Origin: SB15 sp964639245
GTDB taxonomy: Bacteria; Chloroflexota; Anaerolineae; Aggregatilineales; J027
Reading direction: 5' to 3'
Length of the DNA stretch: 64,000 nt
Assembly: GCA_964639245.1 (NCBI GenBank)
Contig: CAZXCU010000001.1
Coordinates: 372,001 to 436,000, forward strand
Shown here one piece after another: positions 51,985 to 60,379 of the stretch. Within the stretch, counting starts at the first letter, position 1. Every line of letters begins with the position of its first letter. The notes below the pieces were generated by a model that saw only the letters and a list, made by a program, of their open reading frames with translations, did no database searches and was not told the DNA's origin. A program made the position numbers and the translations under genes.

Positions 51985-53157
51985 ATGCCAGATACCCAAC
52001 AAATGCTGGCGCAGGCCAAGCAGCTGCTCAAAACCGATAAGAAAAAAGCCCGCGAGATTCTCCTGCAAATCGTGGACATTGACGAACGCAACGAGGACGC
52101 ATGGCTGTACATGAGTGGGGCGGTGGACTCGGTGGATGAACAAATCGTGGCGCTCGAAAACGTTCTCGCCCTCAATCCGAATCATAAAATTGCCCGCAAA
52201 GGATTGGATGCCATTCAGCAAAAGAAGGGCAAAGCATCGGCTGCACCGCCGCCTGCTCCCAAACCAGCGGCTCGACCCACGCCCAAAACGGATGACGGAT
52301 GGGGCAGTTTCGGAAGTAATGATTCTTTTGGATTTGGCTCAACTGAGTCGGCGGACTCTGGCTTTGGTGACAGCAGCACATGGGGCGGATTTGACAGCAC
52401 CCCGCCTGCACCAGTCGCTTCTTCATCCGGGTTTGATGATTGGGCGGGAGGTTTTGCGTCTGCGCCGGCGGCTGCATCCTCCCCAGACACTTCTGCGGGT
52501 GATGTGTCCGACCCTTGGGGAAGTATCGCTGACCCTTGGAGCAGCGCCCCCGCTACCCCGGCTGCCGCAGCCACACAATTTACCAACGATCCCTTTGATC
52601 CTTGGGGTAATTCGGCTGCCTCCGCACCTGTGGATGAAAACCCTTGGGGGGGCAGCACCCCCGCCGCATCCGCTTCCAGCAGTATTTCTTACGGGTTTGA
52701 GGAAAGCGATCCTTTTGCGAATGATGATTCGTCGATGTCTTTTGATTTCGGGGAAAAACCACCCAAAACTGCCGCGAAAAAATCGGCTGTTCCACCCTCC
52801 GCACCGCCGACACAGGCACAATCGCCCATTTTTCAGTTGGAGGATACCGGTTTCACCTTTGATGAAGCGGACGGGGGCGGTGGATTCGATTTCAGTTTTG
52901 GGGGCGGAAAAGCGTCTGACCTTGATGATGTGTTTGGCAATGTATCCGACGACAGCCATAGGCCGTTTATTGACCCGTTTGTGGAAGACAAACCCCGTAA
53001 AAAGAGTAAATCGGCGAAGGATTCACGTTTTTACAGCGATATTCCCACCGAATTGAAAATTCCGACGGTTCCCGCCGGACGGGGCATGGTGATTGCGGTA
53101 GGTGTTCTGGGATTGTTCAATGTGTTGGCGCTGGTCGGGCTGTTGCTGGCGCTGTAA
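51985..53157 (+). CDS. TPR-like protein with disordered Asp/Gly/Trp-rich middle and C-terminal helix
   Basis: A 390-residue protein. Residues 1-75 contain two or three TPR-like helix pairs (AKQLLKTDKKKAREILLQIV, then ALENVLALNPNHKIARKGLD). Residues 80-360 are low-complexity, with repeated DPWGS/FGSxDSFGFGS pattern and Pro/Ala runs. The last 25 residues are a membrane helix (RGMVIAVGVLGLFNVLALVGLLLAL region). It starts 13 bases after ppk with AAAGGAT upstream. Function unknown; the layout is that of a membrane-attached scaffold. A 313-codon frame in another register of the same DNA is a shadow of its repeats. Confidence 0.68.
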   Translation: MPDTQQMLAQAKQLLKTDKKKAREILLQIVDIDERNEDAWLYMSGAVDSVDEQIVALENVLALNPNHKIARKGLDAIQQKKGKASAAPPPAPKPAARPTPKTDDGWGSFGSNDSFGFGSTESADSGFGDSSTWGGFDSTPPAPVASSSGFDDWAGGFASAPAAASSPDTSAGDVSDPWGSIADPWSSAPATPAAAATQFTNDPFDPWGNSAASAPVDENPWGGSTPAASASSSISYGFEESDPFANDDSSMSFDFGEKPPKTAAKKSAVPPSAPPTQAQSPIFQLEDTGFTFDEADGGGGFDFSFGGGKASDLDDVFGNVSDDSHRPFIDPFVEDKPRKKSKSAKDSRFYSDIPTELKIPTVPAGRGMVIAVGVLGLFNVLALVGLLLAL

Positions 53158-53188
53158 AAAATCCGCCCCAAACGGGTGAGGCGGATTT
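53158..53188 (-). terminator. Terminator of metK
   Basis: Minus strand: AAATCCGCC, 12-base loop, GGCGGATTT, then TTT. It follows the metK stop (53197) closely and lies between convergent genes. Confidence 0.8.
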
Positions 53189-53196
53189 GAGAGAGA

Positions 53197-54414
53197 TTAG
53201 AGGCCAGCGTCGCGGCGGAGAGCTTCGGCGCGGTCTGTTTTTTCCCACGCCACATCCAAATCATTCCGTCCGAAGTGACCATAGGCCGCCGTTTGACGGA
53301 ATTGAGGCTTCCGCAAATCCAAATCGCGGATAATCGCCGCCGGACGCAAATCGAAGTGTTTGCGAATGAGCGCTTCAATCTGGTCTTCGGGGATGCGATT
53401 CGTGCCAAAGGTTTCGACTGCCAGCGAAAGCGGGTGGGCTACACCAATCGCATAAGAAACTTGCAGTTCAAACCGGTCAGCCAAGCCTGCCGCCACCACA
53501 TTCTTTGCTACGTAACGCGCCATGTAAGCGGCGGAACGGTCTACTTTTGTACCGTCTTTGCCGGAGAACGCGCCACCCCCATGACGGGCAATCCCCCCAT
53601 AGGTATCCACGATGATTTTGCGTCCGGTCAACCCCGCATCGCCCATGGGGCCACCTGTGACAAAACGTCCGGTGGGATTGATATAGATTTTGGTATTGTC
53701 GTCAAATAATTCGGCAGGCATAACTGGTTTAATGACGTGTTCAATGACATCCGCACGGATTTGTTCGTTGGAGACTTCAGGCGCGTGCTGCGTTGAAATG
53801 AGAACAGTATCAATATGGACTGGTTTGCCGTAATGATATTCCACCGTCACTTGGCTTTTGCCGTCAGGACGCAGGTAAGGCACCGCCCCATTCCGACGGA
53901 CAATTGACAACTGCTGGGTGAGTTTGTGGGCCAGTTTGATGGTTAGTGGCATGAGTTCGGGGGTTTCGTTGCACGCAAACCCGATCATCATCCCCTGATC
54001 GCCCGCGCCCACCGCGTCAATTTCATCGTCAGACATATCGCCTTCGCGGGTTTCAAGGGCTTTGTCCACGCCCTGAGCAATGTCGGCAGATTGTTCTTTC
54101 ACCGAAACAATCACCCCGCAGGTGTCGGCATCGAAGCCAAATTTGCCGCGGGTATAGCCAATATCCCGCACGACATCGCGGGCAATCGTGCCGATGTCCA
54201 CATAGGTTTTGGTGGTAATTTCACCCATGACCACAATCAAGCCCGTGGTTACACCGGTTTCGCAGGCGACACGCGCCATTGGGTCATCTTGTAAAATTGC
54301 GTCTAAAATCGCGTCTGAAATCTGGTCACAAATCTTATCGGGATGACCTTCAGTGACCGATTCGGAGGTAAAAAAGAAACTCGGCGAGGTCATGAATGTG
54401 ATGTTGCTGCTCAC
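53197..54414 (-). CDS. metK: S-adenosylmethionine synthase
   Basis: A 405-residue MetK, slightly longer than usual. ATP + methionine to SAM in the cytosol. Motifs: FFFTSESVTEGHPDKICDQ, GAGDQGMMIGFA, the GGG motif region GGAFSGKDGTKVDRSAAY and the TGRFVTGGPMGD stretch. The GTG start at 54414 is supported by AAGGAG five bases upstream; ATG 54393 (MTSPSFFF) is the alternative. It is divergent from the PfkB gene. A terminator-like hairpin lies in the leader at 54440-54467. SAM would feed the radical SAM enzyme and methyltransferases. Confidence 0.95.
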   Translation of the reverse strand: MSSNITFMTSPSFFFTSESVTEGHPDKICDQISDAILDAILQDDPMARVACETGVTTGLIVVMGEITTKTYVDIGTIARDVVRDIGYTRGKFGFDADTCGVIVSVKEQSADIAQGVDKALETREGDMSDDEIDAVGAGDQGMMIGFACNETPELMPLTIKLAHKLTQQLSIVRRNGAVPYLRPDGKSQVTVEYHYGKPVHIDTVLISTQHAPEVSNEQIRADVIEHVIKPVMPAELFDDNTKIYINPTGRFVTGGPMGDAGLTGRKIIVDTYGGIARHGGGAFSGKDGTKVDRSAAYMARYVAKNVVAAGLADRFELQVSYAIGVAHPLSLAVETFGTNRIPEDQIEALIRKHFDLRPAAIIRDLDLRKPQFRQTAAYGHFGRNDLDVAWEKTDRAEALRRDAGL

Positions 54415-54439
54415 AAAAACTCCTTATGCGTAGTACATG

Positions 54440-54467
54440 AAAAAACGCCCCTCACACCGGACGTTTT
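54440..54467 (-). promoter_or_regulatory. Terminator-like hairpin in the metK leader
   Basis: Minus strand: AAAACG.CC, loop, GG..CGTTTT followed by TT: a hairpin with a T-run between the presumed promoter and the metK start codon. It could be an attenuator. I found no recognisable SAM-riboswitch core in the 166-base leader. Confidence 0.35.
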
Positions 54468-54540
54468 GAGCGAACATAGGAAAATTGGCGGGATATTACC
54501 ACAATCTATAGGGCATATCCACACACAAAATGCCGCTTTT

Positions 54541-54549
54541 TGCTAGAAT
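54541..54549 (+). promoter_or_regulatory. Extended -10 promoter for the PfkB gene
   Basis: TGCTAGAAT, 32 bases before ATG 54581. Confidence 0.5.
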
Positions 54550-54580
54550 AGAAGGTGCATAGCAGACAGGGTAAAACATC

Positions 54581-55516
54581 ATGCTAGAAGACGGTCATGT
54601 TCTGGTCGTTGGGGCTGCCGCAATTGACGTGAAAGGAACATCCAACAATCGCCTGTTGCCCAAAAATTATAATTTGGGGGCAATTCAAACCTCGTTCGGG
54701 GGGGTGGCGCGGAATATTGCCGAAAATCTGGCACGGCTGGATATCGAAGTGGTGATGCTGACCGCCTTAGGAGAGGATATTGCCGGGGACAGTGTGTATC
54801 ATTTTTGTGTGCGGAGTGGCATTAATATGGAATATGTCAAACGCTGCCCCGATTCCCGCACCGGACAATTCATGGCAATTTTTGACAAAGACCACAGCAT
54901 GGAAGCGGCGATTAGTGATTTTGAAATTATGCCGCAGGTTGATGTTCCCTATCTGGATGCTCACCGCCATTTGTTTGAAGAAGCGCAAATGGTGGTACTC
55001 GATTTAAATTTAACCGATGATGCCCTGACGTATATTCTAAATTTGGCGGAGCAGTATAACCTGCCGGTGGTGGCTGACCCGACTTCTCCCGTGCGGGCGG
55101 GGCGCTTACAGCCTTTTTTGAGTCGGCTGCATGTGGTGACACCCAACGCCGCAGAAACAACAGCGCTGTGTGGTTTGGATGTGCCAGCCCACAATTTAGA
55201 TACAGCGATTCAGGCTGCGCGGAAATTGATTTCAATGGGTGTAGAGATTGCGATTGTGACACTGGGGGAACAAGGGCTGGCCTATTCGGATGGAACGCAT
55301 CACGGGCATATTCCTTCGGTTAAAACGAAAGTGGTGGATGAAACCGGGGCGGGGGATGCGCTCACCGCCGCCGTTATTTTTGGGCTGCTGAATGACCTGC
55401 CTTTAGATGAAGCCATGCGCTTGGGGGTGACTGCCGCTTCCCTGACTCTGCGCTGCAAAGAAACCGTCTGTCCCGATTTAACGCCCGATTTGTTGTATGG
55501 GTCGCTGGTGGTGTAA
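54581..55516 (+). CDS. PfkB-family carbohydrate or pseudouridine kinase
   Basis: A 311-residue PfkB kinase. The N-terminus VLVVGAAAIDVKGTSN matches the pseudouridine-kinase group (GAAxIDVKG), GGVARNIAENLARLD is the first PfkB signature, and DETGAGDALTAAVIF the second, with the catalytic Asp. Members phosphorylate ribose-type sugars or pseudouridine. Without the usual neighbour (PsuG) the substrate is not certain. The stop overlaps the next gene by one base (TAATG). It heads the likely operon 54.6-59.7 kb. Confidence 0.82.
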   Translation: MLEDGHVLVVGAAAIDVKGTSNNRLLPKNYNLGAIQTSFGGVARNIAENLARLDIEVVMLTALGEDIAGDSVYHFCVRSGINMEYVKRCPDSRTGQFMAIFDKDHSMEAAISDFEIMPQVDVPYLDAHRHLFEEAQMVVLDLNLTDDALTYILNLAEQYNLPVVADPTSPVRAGRLQPFLSRLHVVTPNAAETTALCGLDVPAHNLDTAIQAARKLISMGVEIAIVTLGEQGLAYSDGTHHGHIPSVKTKVVDETGAGDALTAAVIFGLLNDLPLDEAMRLGVTAASLTLRCKETVCPDLTPDLLYGSLVV

Positions 55517-56226
55517 TGCAAAAACCCGTCTTGGATGCAGCCACGCTTGAACAAAAGCGTCTTCAATATCAAAAGATTTCTAGTTTGCTCATGCAGGCGT
55601 ATGGCTACCCCGCATGGCGGCAACATTTGCCACCTGTGGATGAGTTGGTATGTACAATCTTGAGTCAGGCTACCTCGGATGGCAACCGGGACAGAGGCTT
55701 TTTTTCCCTGAAAGAAAAATATCCTGATTGGGACGCAGTACGGACGGCCCCCGTCAGCGAGATTCAAAAAGCGATTCACTCGGCGGGGCTATCTAACATG
55801 AAAGCGCCGCGCATCCAGCAGGCTTTACAGTATATTCAAGACCACAGAGGGGAAATCAACCTCGATTTTTTGGCGACGATGGATGTCGAGGAAGCCCGGG
55901 CATGGCTGACTCAGATCGAGGGAATTGGCCTCAAAACCGCTTCCATCATCCTGCTGTTCTGTTATAACAAAGCGGCTTTTCCGGTGGATACGCATGTGCA
56001 TCGGGTGACAGGGCGTTTGGGCTTGATTGATGGCAAAACGGACGCAACCAAAGCGCATTTTGTGATGGAACAAATTGCCCCATCGGAACATTACTACGCC
56101 GACCATTTAAATATCATTCGTCACGGGCGCGAAATTTGCAAAGCCCAAAAACCGCGCTGTGGACAATGTTTTTTACGAGAAGTGTGTGATTATTACCAGA
56201 CCTTAGCGGACGGAGAATCCGAATGA
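55516..56226 (+). CDS. nth: Endonuclease III-type DNA glycosylase
   Basis: A 236-residue base-excision repair enzyme. LTQIEGIGLKTASIILLF is the helix-hairpin-helix with the catalytic Lys, PVDTHVHRV holds the catalytic Asp, and a 4Fe-4S site is read as C-x6-C-x2-C-x5-C in ICKAQKPRCGQCFLREVC. CTILSQATSDGNRD is the family opening (usually LSAQTTD; here diverged). It removes oxidised pyrimidines from DNA. Overlaps the PfkB gene by one base and the next gene by 4 bases. Confidence 0.88.
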   Translation: MQKPVLDAATLEQKRLQYQKISSLLMQAYGYPAWRQHLPPVDELVCTILSQATSDGNRDRGFFSLKEKYPDWDAVRTAPVSEIQKAIHSAGLSNMKAPRIQQALQYIQDHRGEINLDFLATMDVEEARAWLTQIEGIGLKTASIILLFCYNKAAFPVDTHVHRVTGRLGLIDGKTDATKAHFVMEQIAPSEHYYADHLNIIRHGREICKAQKPRCGQCFLREVCDYYQTLADGESE

Positions 56227-58067
56227 ACCTAGATCGCCGTCAGGATATGGATGCAAGCCTGACCAATGCTCGTCAAACGGTTGCCCTTTTACGAAGTCAG
56301 GCCAGCGCCAATCAATTTGACCGTGCCTATTTCACCCAGCGTTTAGATGCCGTCAATCAGATTCTGGAAAGTATTATTTCGGAACGGCAGGGGCAGCTCG
56401 ACGCGGAACGGTTTGCCAAATTATACGAAGTCAGCAAGGCGCTGGGGTCAACGCTGGATTTAGAAGAAGTTTTGCAGCAGGTCATGGATGCGATTATCGT
56501 GCTGACCGAAGCCGAACGTGGCTATTTGATGTTGCTCAACGATGATGGGGTGTTAGAAGTTCGGATGGCGCGTAATCTTGACCAAGAGTTACTGGAAAGT
56601 GGCGATTTTGCCGTCAGCCGCACCATTACCCGCCAGGTTTTTGAAAATGGTGCGCCGATTGTGACGACCAATGCGACGGAAGACCCGCGTTACGCCGAAC
56701 AGATGAGTATTGTCACCCACCAACTTCGCAGCATTATGGCGGCCCCGTTACGCGCACGCGGCAGAATCATTGGCGTGATTTATGTGGATAATCGGGTGCG
56801 AACGGGTCTGTTCCGTGAGAAAGACTTGGAATTGGTGGAAGCGTTTGCCGCCCAAGCTGCCATCACGATTGACAACGCCCAATTGTTCAACGAAACCGAT
56901 GAAAAATTGGCACAGCGGGTCGAGGAATTGCAAACCCTCCAATGGATTGACCGTCAATTGAACGAAACGCTCGATACACGCAAGGCCATTGACCTGACGG
57001 TGGAATGGGCGCAGCGCATGTGCAGTGCCAAAAATACCAGTTTGGCGATGCTGGACAGCAACAACGAATTGCAAATCATGTCTCAAGTGGGCGAAACGGA
57101 CAGCACCAGCCAGCAGTATCTTTCCAGCAGTCATCCGATTATTGAGGAAGTTTTTGCCACCGGACAGCCTGTTTTACAAACCTCCTTACCCGAAACAGGC
57201 AGCGCTCGCACGCTGTTTTGTGTTCCCATCAAACGGGAAAATAAAACCATCGGGGTAATTTTGATGTATGCAGACCGCCTAGAAGCGTTTGACACTGATG
57301 AGCAGGCGCTGGTGATTCGCATGGCAGACCGTGCCGCGATTGCCATTGAAAACGCCCGCCTTTATGATGAAGTCAAACAGGCGAACCAAGCCAAATCGGT
57401 GTTTGTCGGAACGGTGGCGCACGAACTCAAAGTTCCCATGACGAGCATTTCAGGCTATGCGGATTTGCTGCTGCAATTTAGCACCCTCACGGAACGGGAA
57501 ACAGGTTTTGTGAGCCGCATCAAAGACAGTGTGGTACGGATGCGCCAATTGGTGGACGATTTGAGCGACGTTAGCCGGATTGAAAGCGGTAATTTGCGCG
57601 TCCAATTAACTGAAGTCAATGTCCTCGAAGTCATTGAACAGGCCAAAGAAAGTGTCATGACCCAGATTCATGAACGCGAACATCGGTTTGTTGAACATAT
57701 TGAGGCAAATTTGCCGTCTGTCCAAGCCGACCCCGCCCGTGCCGTACAAGTCCTGATTAATTTGTTGAGTAATGCCTATAAATACACTCCCAACGGTGGT
57801 GAAATCACCGTTCAGGCTTACCATAAAAACGGACAGGTGATGATTGGGGTCAAAGATACTGGCGTGGGGATGTCCGCCGATGATTTAGCCAAACTCGGTA
57901 CAAAATTCTGGCGTTCGGCGAATGAATACAGTGTTAAACAACGCGGGACAGGATTGGGATTCAGCATTACCAAAAATTTAATTGAAATTATGAATGGTAC
58001 GCTGCATGTCGAAAGTGAACTCGGTAAAGGAAGTGTCTTTGTCGTTGGGTTGCCTGTGATCGCCTGA
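56223..58067 (+). CDS. Sensor histidine kinase with two GAF domains
   Basis: A 614-residue cytosolic kinase without membrane helices. Two GAF domains lie at about 60-225 (VLTEAERGYLMLLNDDG) and 240-385 (AKNTSLAMLDSNNELQ). The DHp helix carries GTVAHELKVPMTSISGYADLL (phosphoacceptor His), and the ATPase domain has NLLSNAYKYTPNGGEI (N box), VKDTGVGMS and GTGLGFSITKNL. GAF domains bind small molecules or cyclic nucleotides. It is in an overlapping run nth / this gene / PIG-L / next kinase. A response-regulator partner is not adjacent. Confidence 0.92.
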   Translation: MNLDRRQDMDASLTNARQTVALLRSQASANQFDRAYFTQRLDAVNQILESIISERQGQLDAERFAKLYEVSKALGSTLDLEEVLQQVMDAIIVLTEAERGYLMLLNDDGVLEVRMARNLDQELLESGDFAVSRTITRQVFENGAPIVTTNATEDPRYAEQMSIVTHQLRSIMAAPLRARGRIIGVIYVDNRVRTGLFREKDLELVEAFAAQAAITIDNAQLFNETDEKLAQRVEELQTLQWIDRQLNETLDTRKAIDLTVEWAQRMCSAKNTSLAMLDSNNELQIMSQVGETDSTSQQYLSSSHPIIEEVFATGQPVLQTSLPETGSARTLFCVPIKRENKTIGVILMYADRLEAFDTDEQALVIRMADRAAIAIENARLYDEVKQANQAKSVFVGTVAHELKVPMTSISGYADLLLQFSTLTERETGFVSRIKDSVVRMRQLVDDLSDVSRIESGNLRVQLTEVNVLEVIEQAKESVMTQIHEREHRFVEHIEANLPSVQADPARAVQVLINLLSNAYKYTPNGGEITVQAYHKNGQVMIGVKDTGVGMSADDLAKLGTKFWRSANEYSVKQRGTGLGFSITKNLIEIMNGTLHVESELGKGSVFVVGLPVIA

Positions 58068-58867
58068 TGAATATTTTTATCTCACCCCATTTAGATGATG
58101 CCGTGTTAAGCTGCGGCGGGTTGATTCATCAGCTAACAGCGCGTGGCGAAGCGGTACTTGTGCTGACTCTCATGACAGGCGACCCACCCGATACCCTGCC
58201 CGATACCGCGTTGATTCGGGATTTACACCGTCGCTGGCAGGCGGGCGAAAATCCTTATGCCACCCGGCGACAGGAAGATATTCAAGCACTGCAACATTTG
58301 GGGGTGTCCGGGATTGTGCATGTGGGCTGGTTGGACTGTCCCTATCGCACAAACGGCGAAGGCCATGCTCTCTATACCCAGAATCATCATTTGTTTGGGC
58401 GGGTGCATCCTGACGACCCTGCATTGGTTTCGCTTCTCCCCATTCCTGAAACAGCAGCCGTTCTGTATGCGCCATTGGGGGCGGGCGGGCATGTTGACCA
58501 TCGGGTGGTGAATCATCTCGTGCAGCAACTTTCACCTGATTTGGTAGTTTATTACTATGAGGAGTATCCTTATAGTGCAAGTGGCGGTGAGGCAAGGCGC
58601 ATCACGGATGGTTCGCCCGACCAGCAGGTGGGAACAGATGCCGTTCAAGCAGCGCTCCAAAATTTTCATCAGACTCTCATCCCGCACTTGACCTATTTAT
58701 CAGAGGCGGATTTATCCGCCAAAATTGAAGCAATCGCATATTATCAATCGCAAATAAGTTCTTTCTGGGAGGATGCCGCCGACATGGGGCGGAAAGTGCG
58801 TGCCTATGCGCTTGAAGTGGCTGCTTCCCCTGCGGAAAGAGTGTGGCGAGTAGGAGATTCTCAATGA
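58067..58867 (+). CDS. PIG-L-family (LmbE-like) deacetylase
   Basis: A 266-residue zinc hydrolase. IFISPHLDDAVLSCGG supplies the AHPDD-type metal motif (PHLDD), and GGHVDHRVVN supplies the HxxH. Such enzymes remove N-acetyl groups from GlcNAc-type compounds, including thiol and lipid precursors. Its start and stop both overlap its neighbours (1 and 4 bases), linking it to two sensor kinases. Substrate unknown. Confidence 0.88.
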   Translation: MNIFISPHLDDAVLSCGGLIHQLTARGEAVLVLTLMTGDPPDTLPDTALIRDLHRRWQAGENPYATRRQEDIQALQHLGVSGIVHVGWLDCPYRTNGEGHALYTQNHHLFGRVHPDDPALVSLLPIPETAAVLYAPLGAGGHVDHRVVNHLVQQLSPDLVVYYYEEYPYSASGGEARRITDGSPDQQVGTDAVQAALQNFHQTLIPHLTYLSEADLSAKIEAIAYYQSQISSFWEDAADMGRKVRAYALEVAASPAERVWRVGDSQ

Positions 58868-59718
58868 GCCAAGAGCATTTAACCCGCGCATTGGAACTGT
58901 TGGATGAATTACAGGTTAGCGCCGGGCAGCAAAATCTGGTGGCGGAAATTCGACACGCCTTGGAACATGCCCACCAGCAAGGCGAAGGCACAGAAGCCGC
59001 TGCAGTCCGCGAACACTTAAAAGAAACTGTCAAAAAACACGGGGAATTTGTCTCTTTTACGGTGCATGAAATTCGCAAACCCATGACGACCATTCGCGGT
59101 TATTCGGATATGCTGGTCAAAAAATTAATTAGCGACCCCGCCATGCAAGATCAATTTATGGGAACGATTCGCAACAATGTGATTAGTATGGACAACCTGC
59201 TTTCGGACATCAGCGATATGACCAAAATGACCACCGGACGGATGGTGGCTGAACCGAAAATGGATATGGTCAAAAATATCAGTATGAAGTTGGAAAAAGA
59301 ATTCACCGAAAAAGCCGAGGCCCGCAAAGTCAAACTCAGTTTTGACATCCCTTCAGGTTTGCCGATGTTGAATTTGGACAGTGGGCGGGTGGAAAAAGCG
59401 CTGAGTAAGTTGATTGACAACGCCATCAAATATACCCATGAGGGTCAAGGCGAGGTGGTGGTCAGCGCACGCGGCGAAAATGGCAAATTGCGAATTACAG
59501 TCAGTGATAACGGTGTCGGTATCAGCGACCATGACCAGCAGCGCTTGGGCGAATTATTCTTTCGGGGCGACCAAGAACTGGTTTTACAGACCAAAGGCTA
59601 TGGCATGGGCATCCCGATTGCGCTGGAATGTATGAAGATGGTCAATGGTGAATTGACATGGGAAAGTGCGGAGGGCAAAGGGAGCAGTTTTAGCATTCTC
59701 ATCCCTGTGATGGGCTGA
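58864..59718 (+). CDS. Histidine kinase, short (no sensor domain visible)
   Basis: A 284-residue kinase. The DHp helix reads FVSFTVHEIRKPMTTIRGYSD (phosphoacceptor His). ATPase domain: LIDNAIKYTHEGQG, VSDNGVGISD and GYGMGIPIALECM, with a final EGKGSSFSILIPV. The N-terminal 55 residues form a predicted helix only. I start at ATG 58864, which overlaps the PIG-L gene by 4 bases with TAGGAGA upstream. It likely works with the two-GAF kinase or a receiver; neither partner is proven. Confidence 0.88.
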   Translation: MSQEHLTRALELLDELQVSAGQQNLVAEIRHALEHAHQQGEGTEAAAVREHLKETVKKHGEFVSFTVHEIRKPMTTIRGYSDMLVKKLISDPAMQDQFMGTIRNNVISMDNLLSDISDMTKMTTGRMVAEPKMDMVKNISMKLEKEFTEKAEARKVKLSFDIPSGLPMLNLDSGRVEKALSKLIDNAIKYTHEGQGEVVVSARGENGKLRITVSDNGVGISDHDQQRLGELFFRGDQELVLQTKGYGMGIPIALECMKMVNGELTWESAEGKGSSFSILIPVMG

Positions 59719-59746
59719 GGTAATGCTTTACAGCCCGCTTGAATTA

Positions 59747-59755
59747 TGCTATATT
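59747..59755 (+). promoter_or_regulatory. Extended -10 promoter for greA
   Basis: TGCTATATT about 68 bases before ATG 59823, downstream of the stop of the preceding gene, so greA probably has its own promoter. Confidence 0.4.
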
Positions 59756-59822
59756 CCCCTGCAACAAAAGGCTCGTTTCACCCGCCCATCGTGGCGGTTT
59801 CTTTTATTTGTGGTTGCGAAGG

Positions 59823-60314
59823 ATGAAGTTCAGTATGGTTCAACAACAGCGCTATTATTTAACCGAAGAAGGGCTGAAAGAAGTTGAAAGTAAACTCCAC
59901 TTTCTTCGCACCGTCCGCCGTCAAGAAGTTGCCCAGCGCCTGCATGATGCGATGGAAGAAGGTGGGGAACTTGGCGAAAATGCCGAATATGATGATGCCA
60001 AAAATGAGCAGGCCTTTGTGGAAGGGGAAATCCTCCGTTTAGAGGATATTCTCAGCAAAGTGGTGGTGATTGCTGAGGGAGACCGTCCCAAAGACGTGAT
60101 TGCTCTGGGTAGCCGGGTGAAATTGCGCGAAAAAGGCGGCGATATGGACGAGGAATATCATATCGTGGGGGAAGCCGAAGCTGACCCCAGCAAAGGCAAA
60201 ATTTCGCACAAAAGCCCATTGGGGCAAGCACTCCTGAACCACAAGGTCAAAGATACGGTCAAGGTGCAAGCCCCGGATGGCGAATTAAAATTCACTATTC
60301 TTTCCATTGAGTAA
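59823..60314 (+). CDS. greA: Transcription elongation factor GreA
   Basis: A 163-residue GreA, normal length. It rescues backtracked RNA polymerase by stimulating transcript cleavage. YYLTEEGLKEVESKLHFLR starts the coiled coil; NAEYDDAKNEQAFVEGEI is the tip with the acidic pair (usually GELSENAEYxxA); ISHKSPLGQALLNHKVKD is the C-terminal domain signature. Start ATG 59823 (KFSMVQQQ) or 59835 (VQQQ); the longer frame from 59739 lies before the probable transcription start and is rejected. Confidence 0.94.
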   Translation: MKFSMVQQQRYYLTEEGLKEVESKLHFLRTVRRQEVAQRLHDAMEEGGELGENAEYDDAKNEQAFVEGEILRLEDILSKVVVIAEGDRPKDVIALGSRVKLREKGGDMDEEYHIVGEAEADPSKGKISHKSPLGQALLNHKVKDTVKVQAPDGELKFTILSIE

Positions 60315-60337
60315 ATTCAAGCGGCGGGCGTGTCCCT

Positions 60338-60346
60338 GTGGTAGAC
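60338..60346 (+). promoter_or_regulatory. Extended -10 promoter for the pseudo-kinase gene
   Basis: TGGTAGACT, about 35 bases before ATG 60380, with GGAGC as ribosome-binding site. Confidence 0.4.
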
Positions 60347-60379
60347 TTGAACCAATTTAACCATTGAACGGAGCATAAA

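Noticed and set aside
52115..53056. A 313-codon plus-strand frame inside the TPR-like gene
   Set aside because: It lies in a different register of the low-complexity Asp/Gly/Ser/Trp-rich region; the protein is an Arg/Leu/Pro-rich shadow with no domain.
59739..59822. N-terminal extension of GreA
   Set aside because: A likely promoter overlaps its start, and GreA proteins begin near residue 29-33 of this frame.
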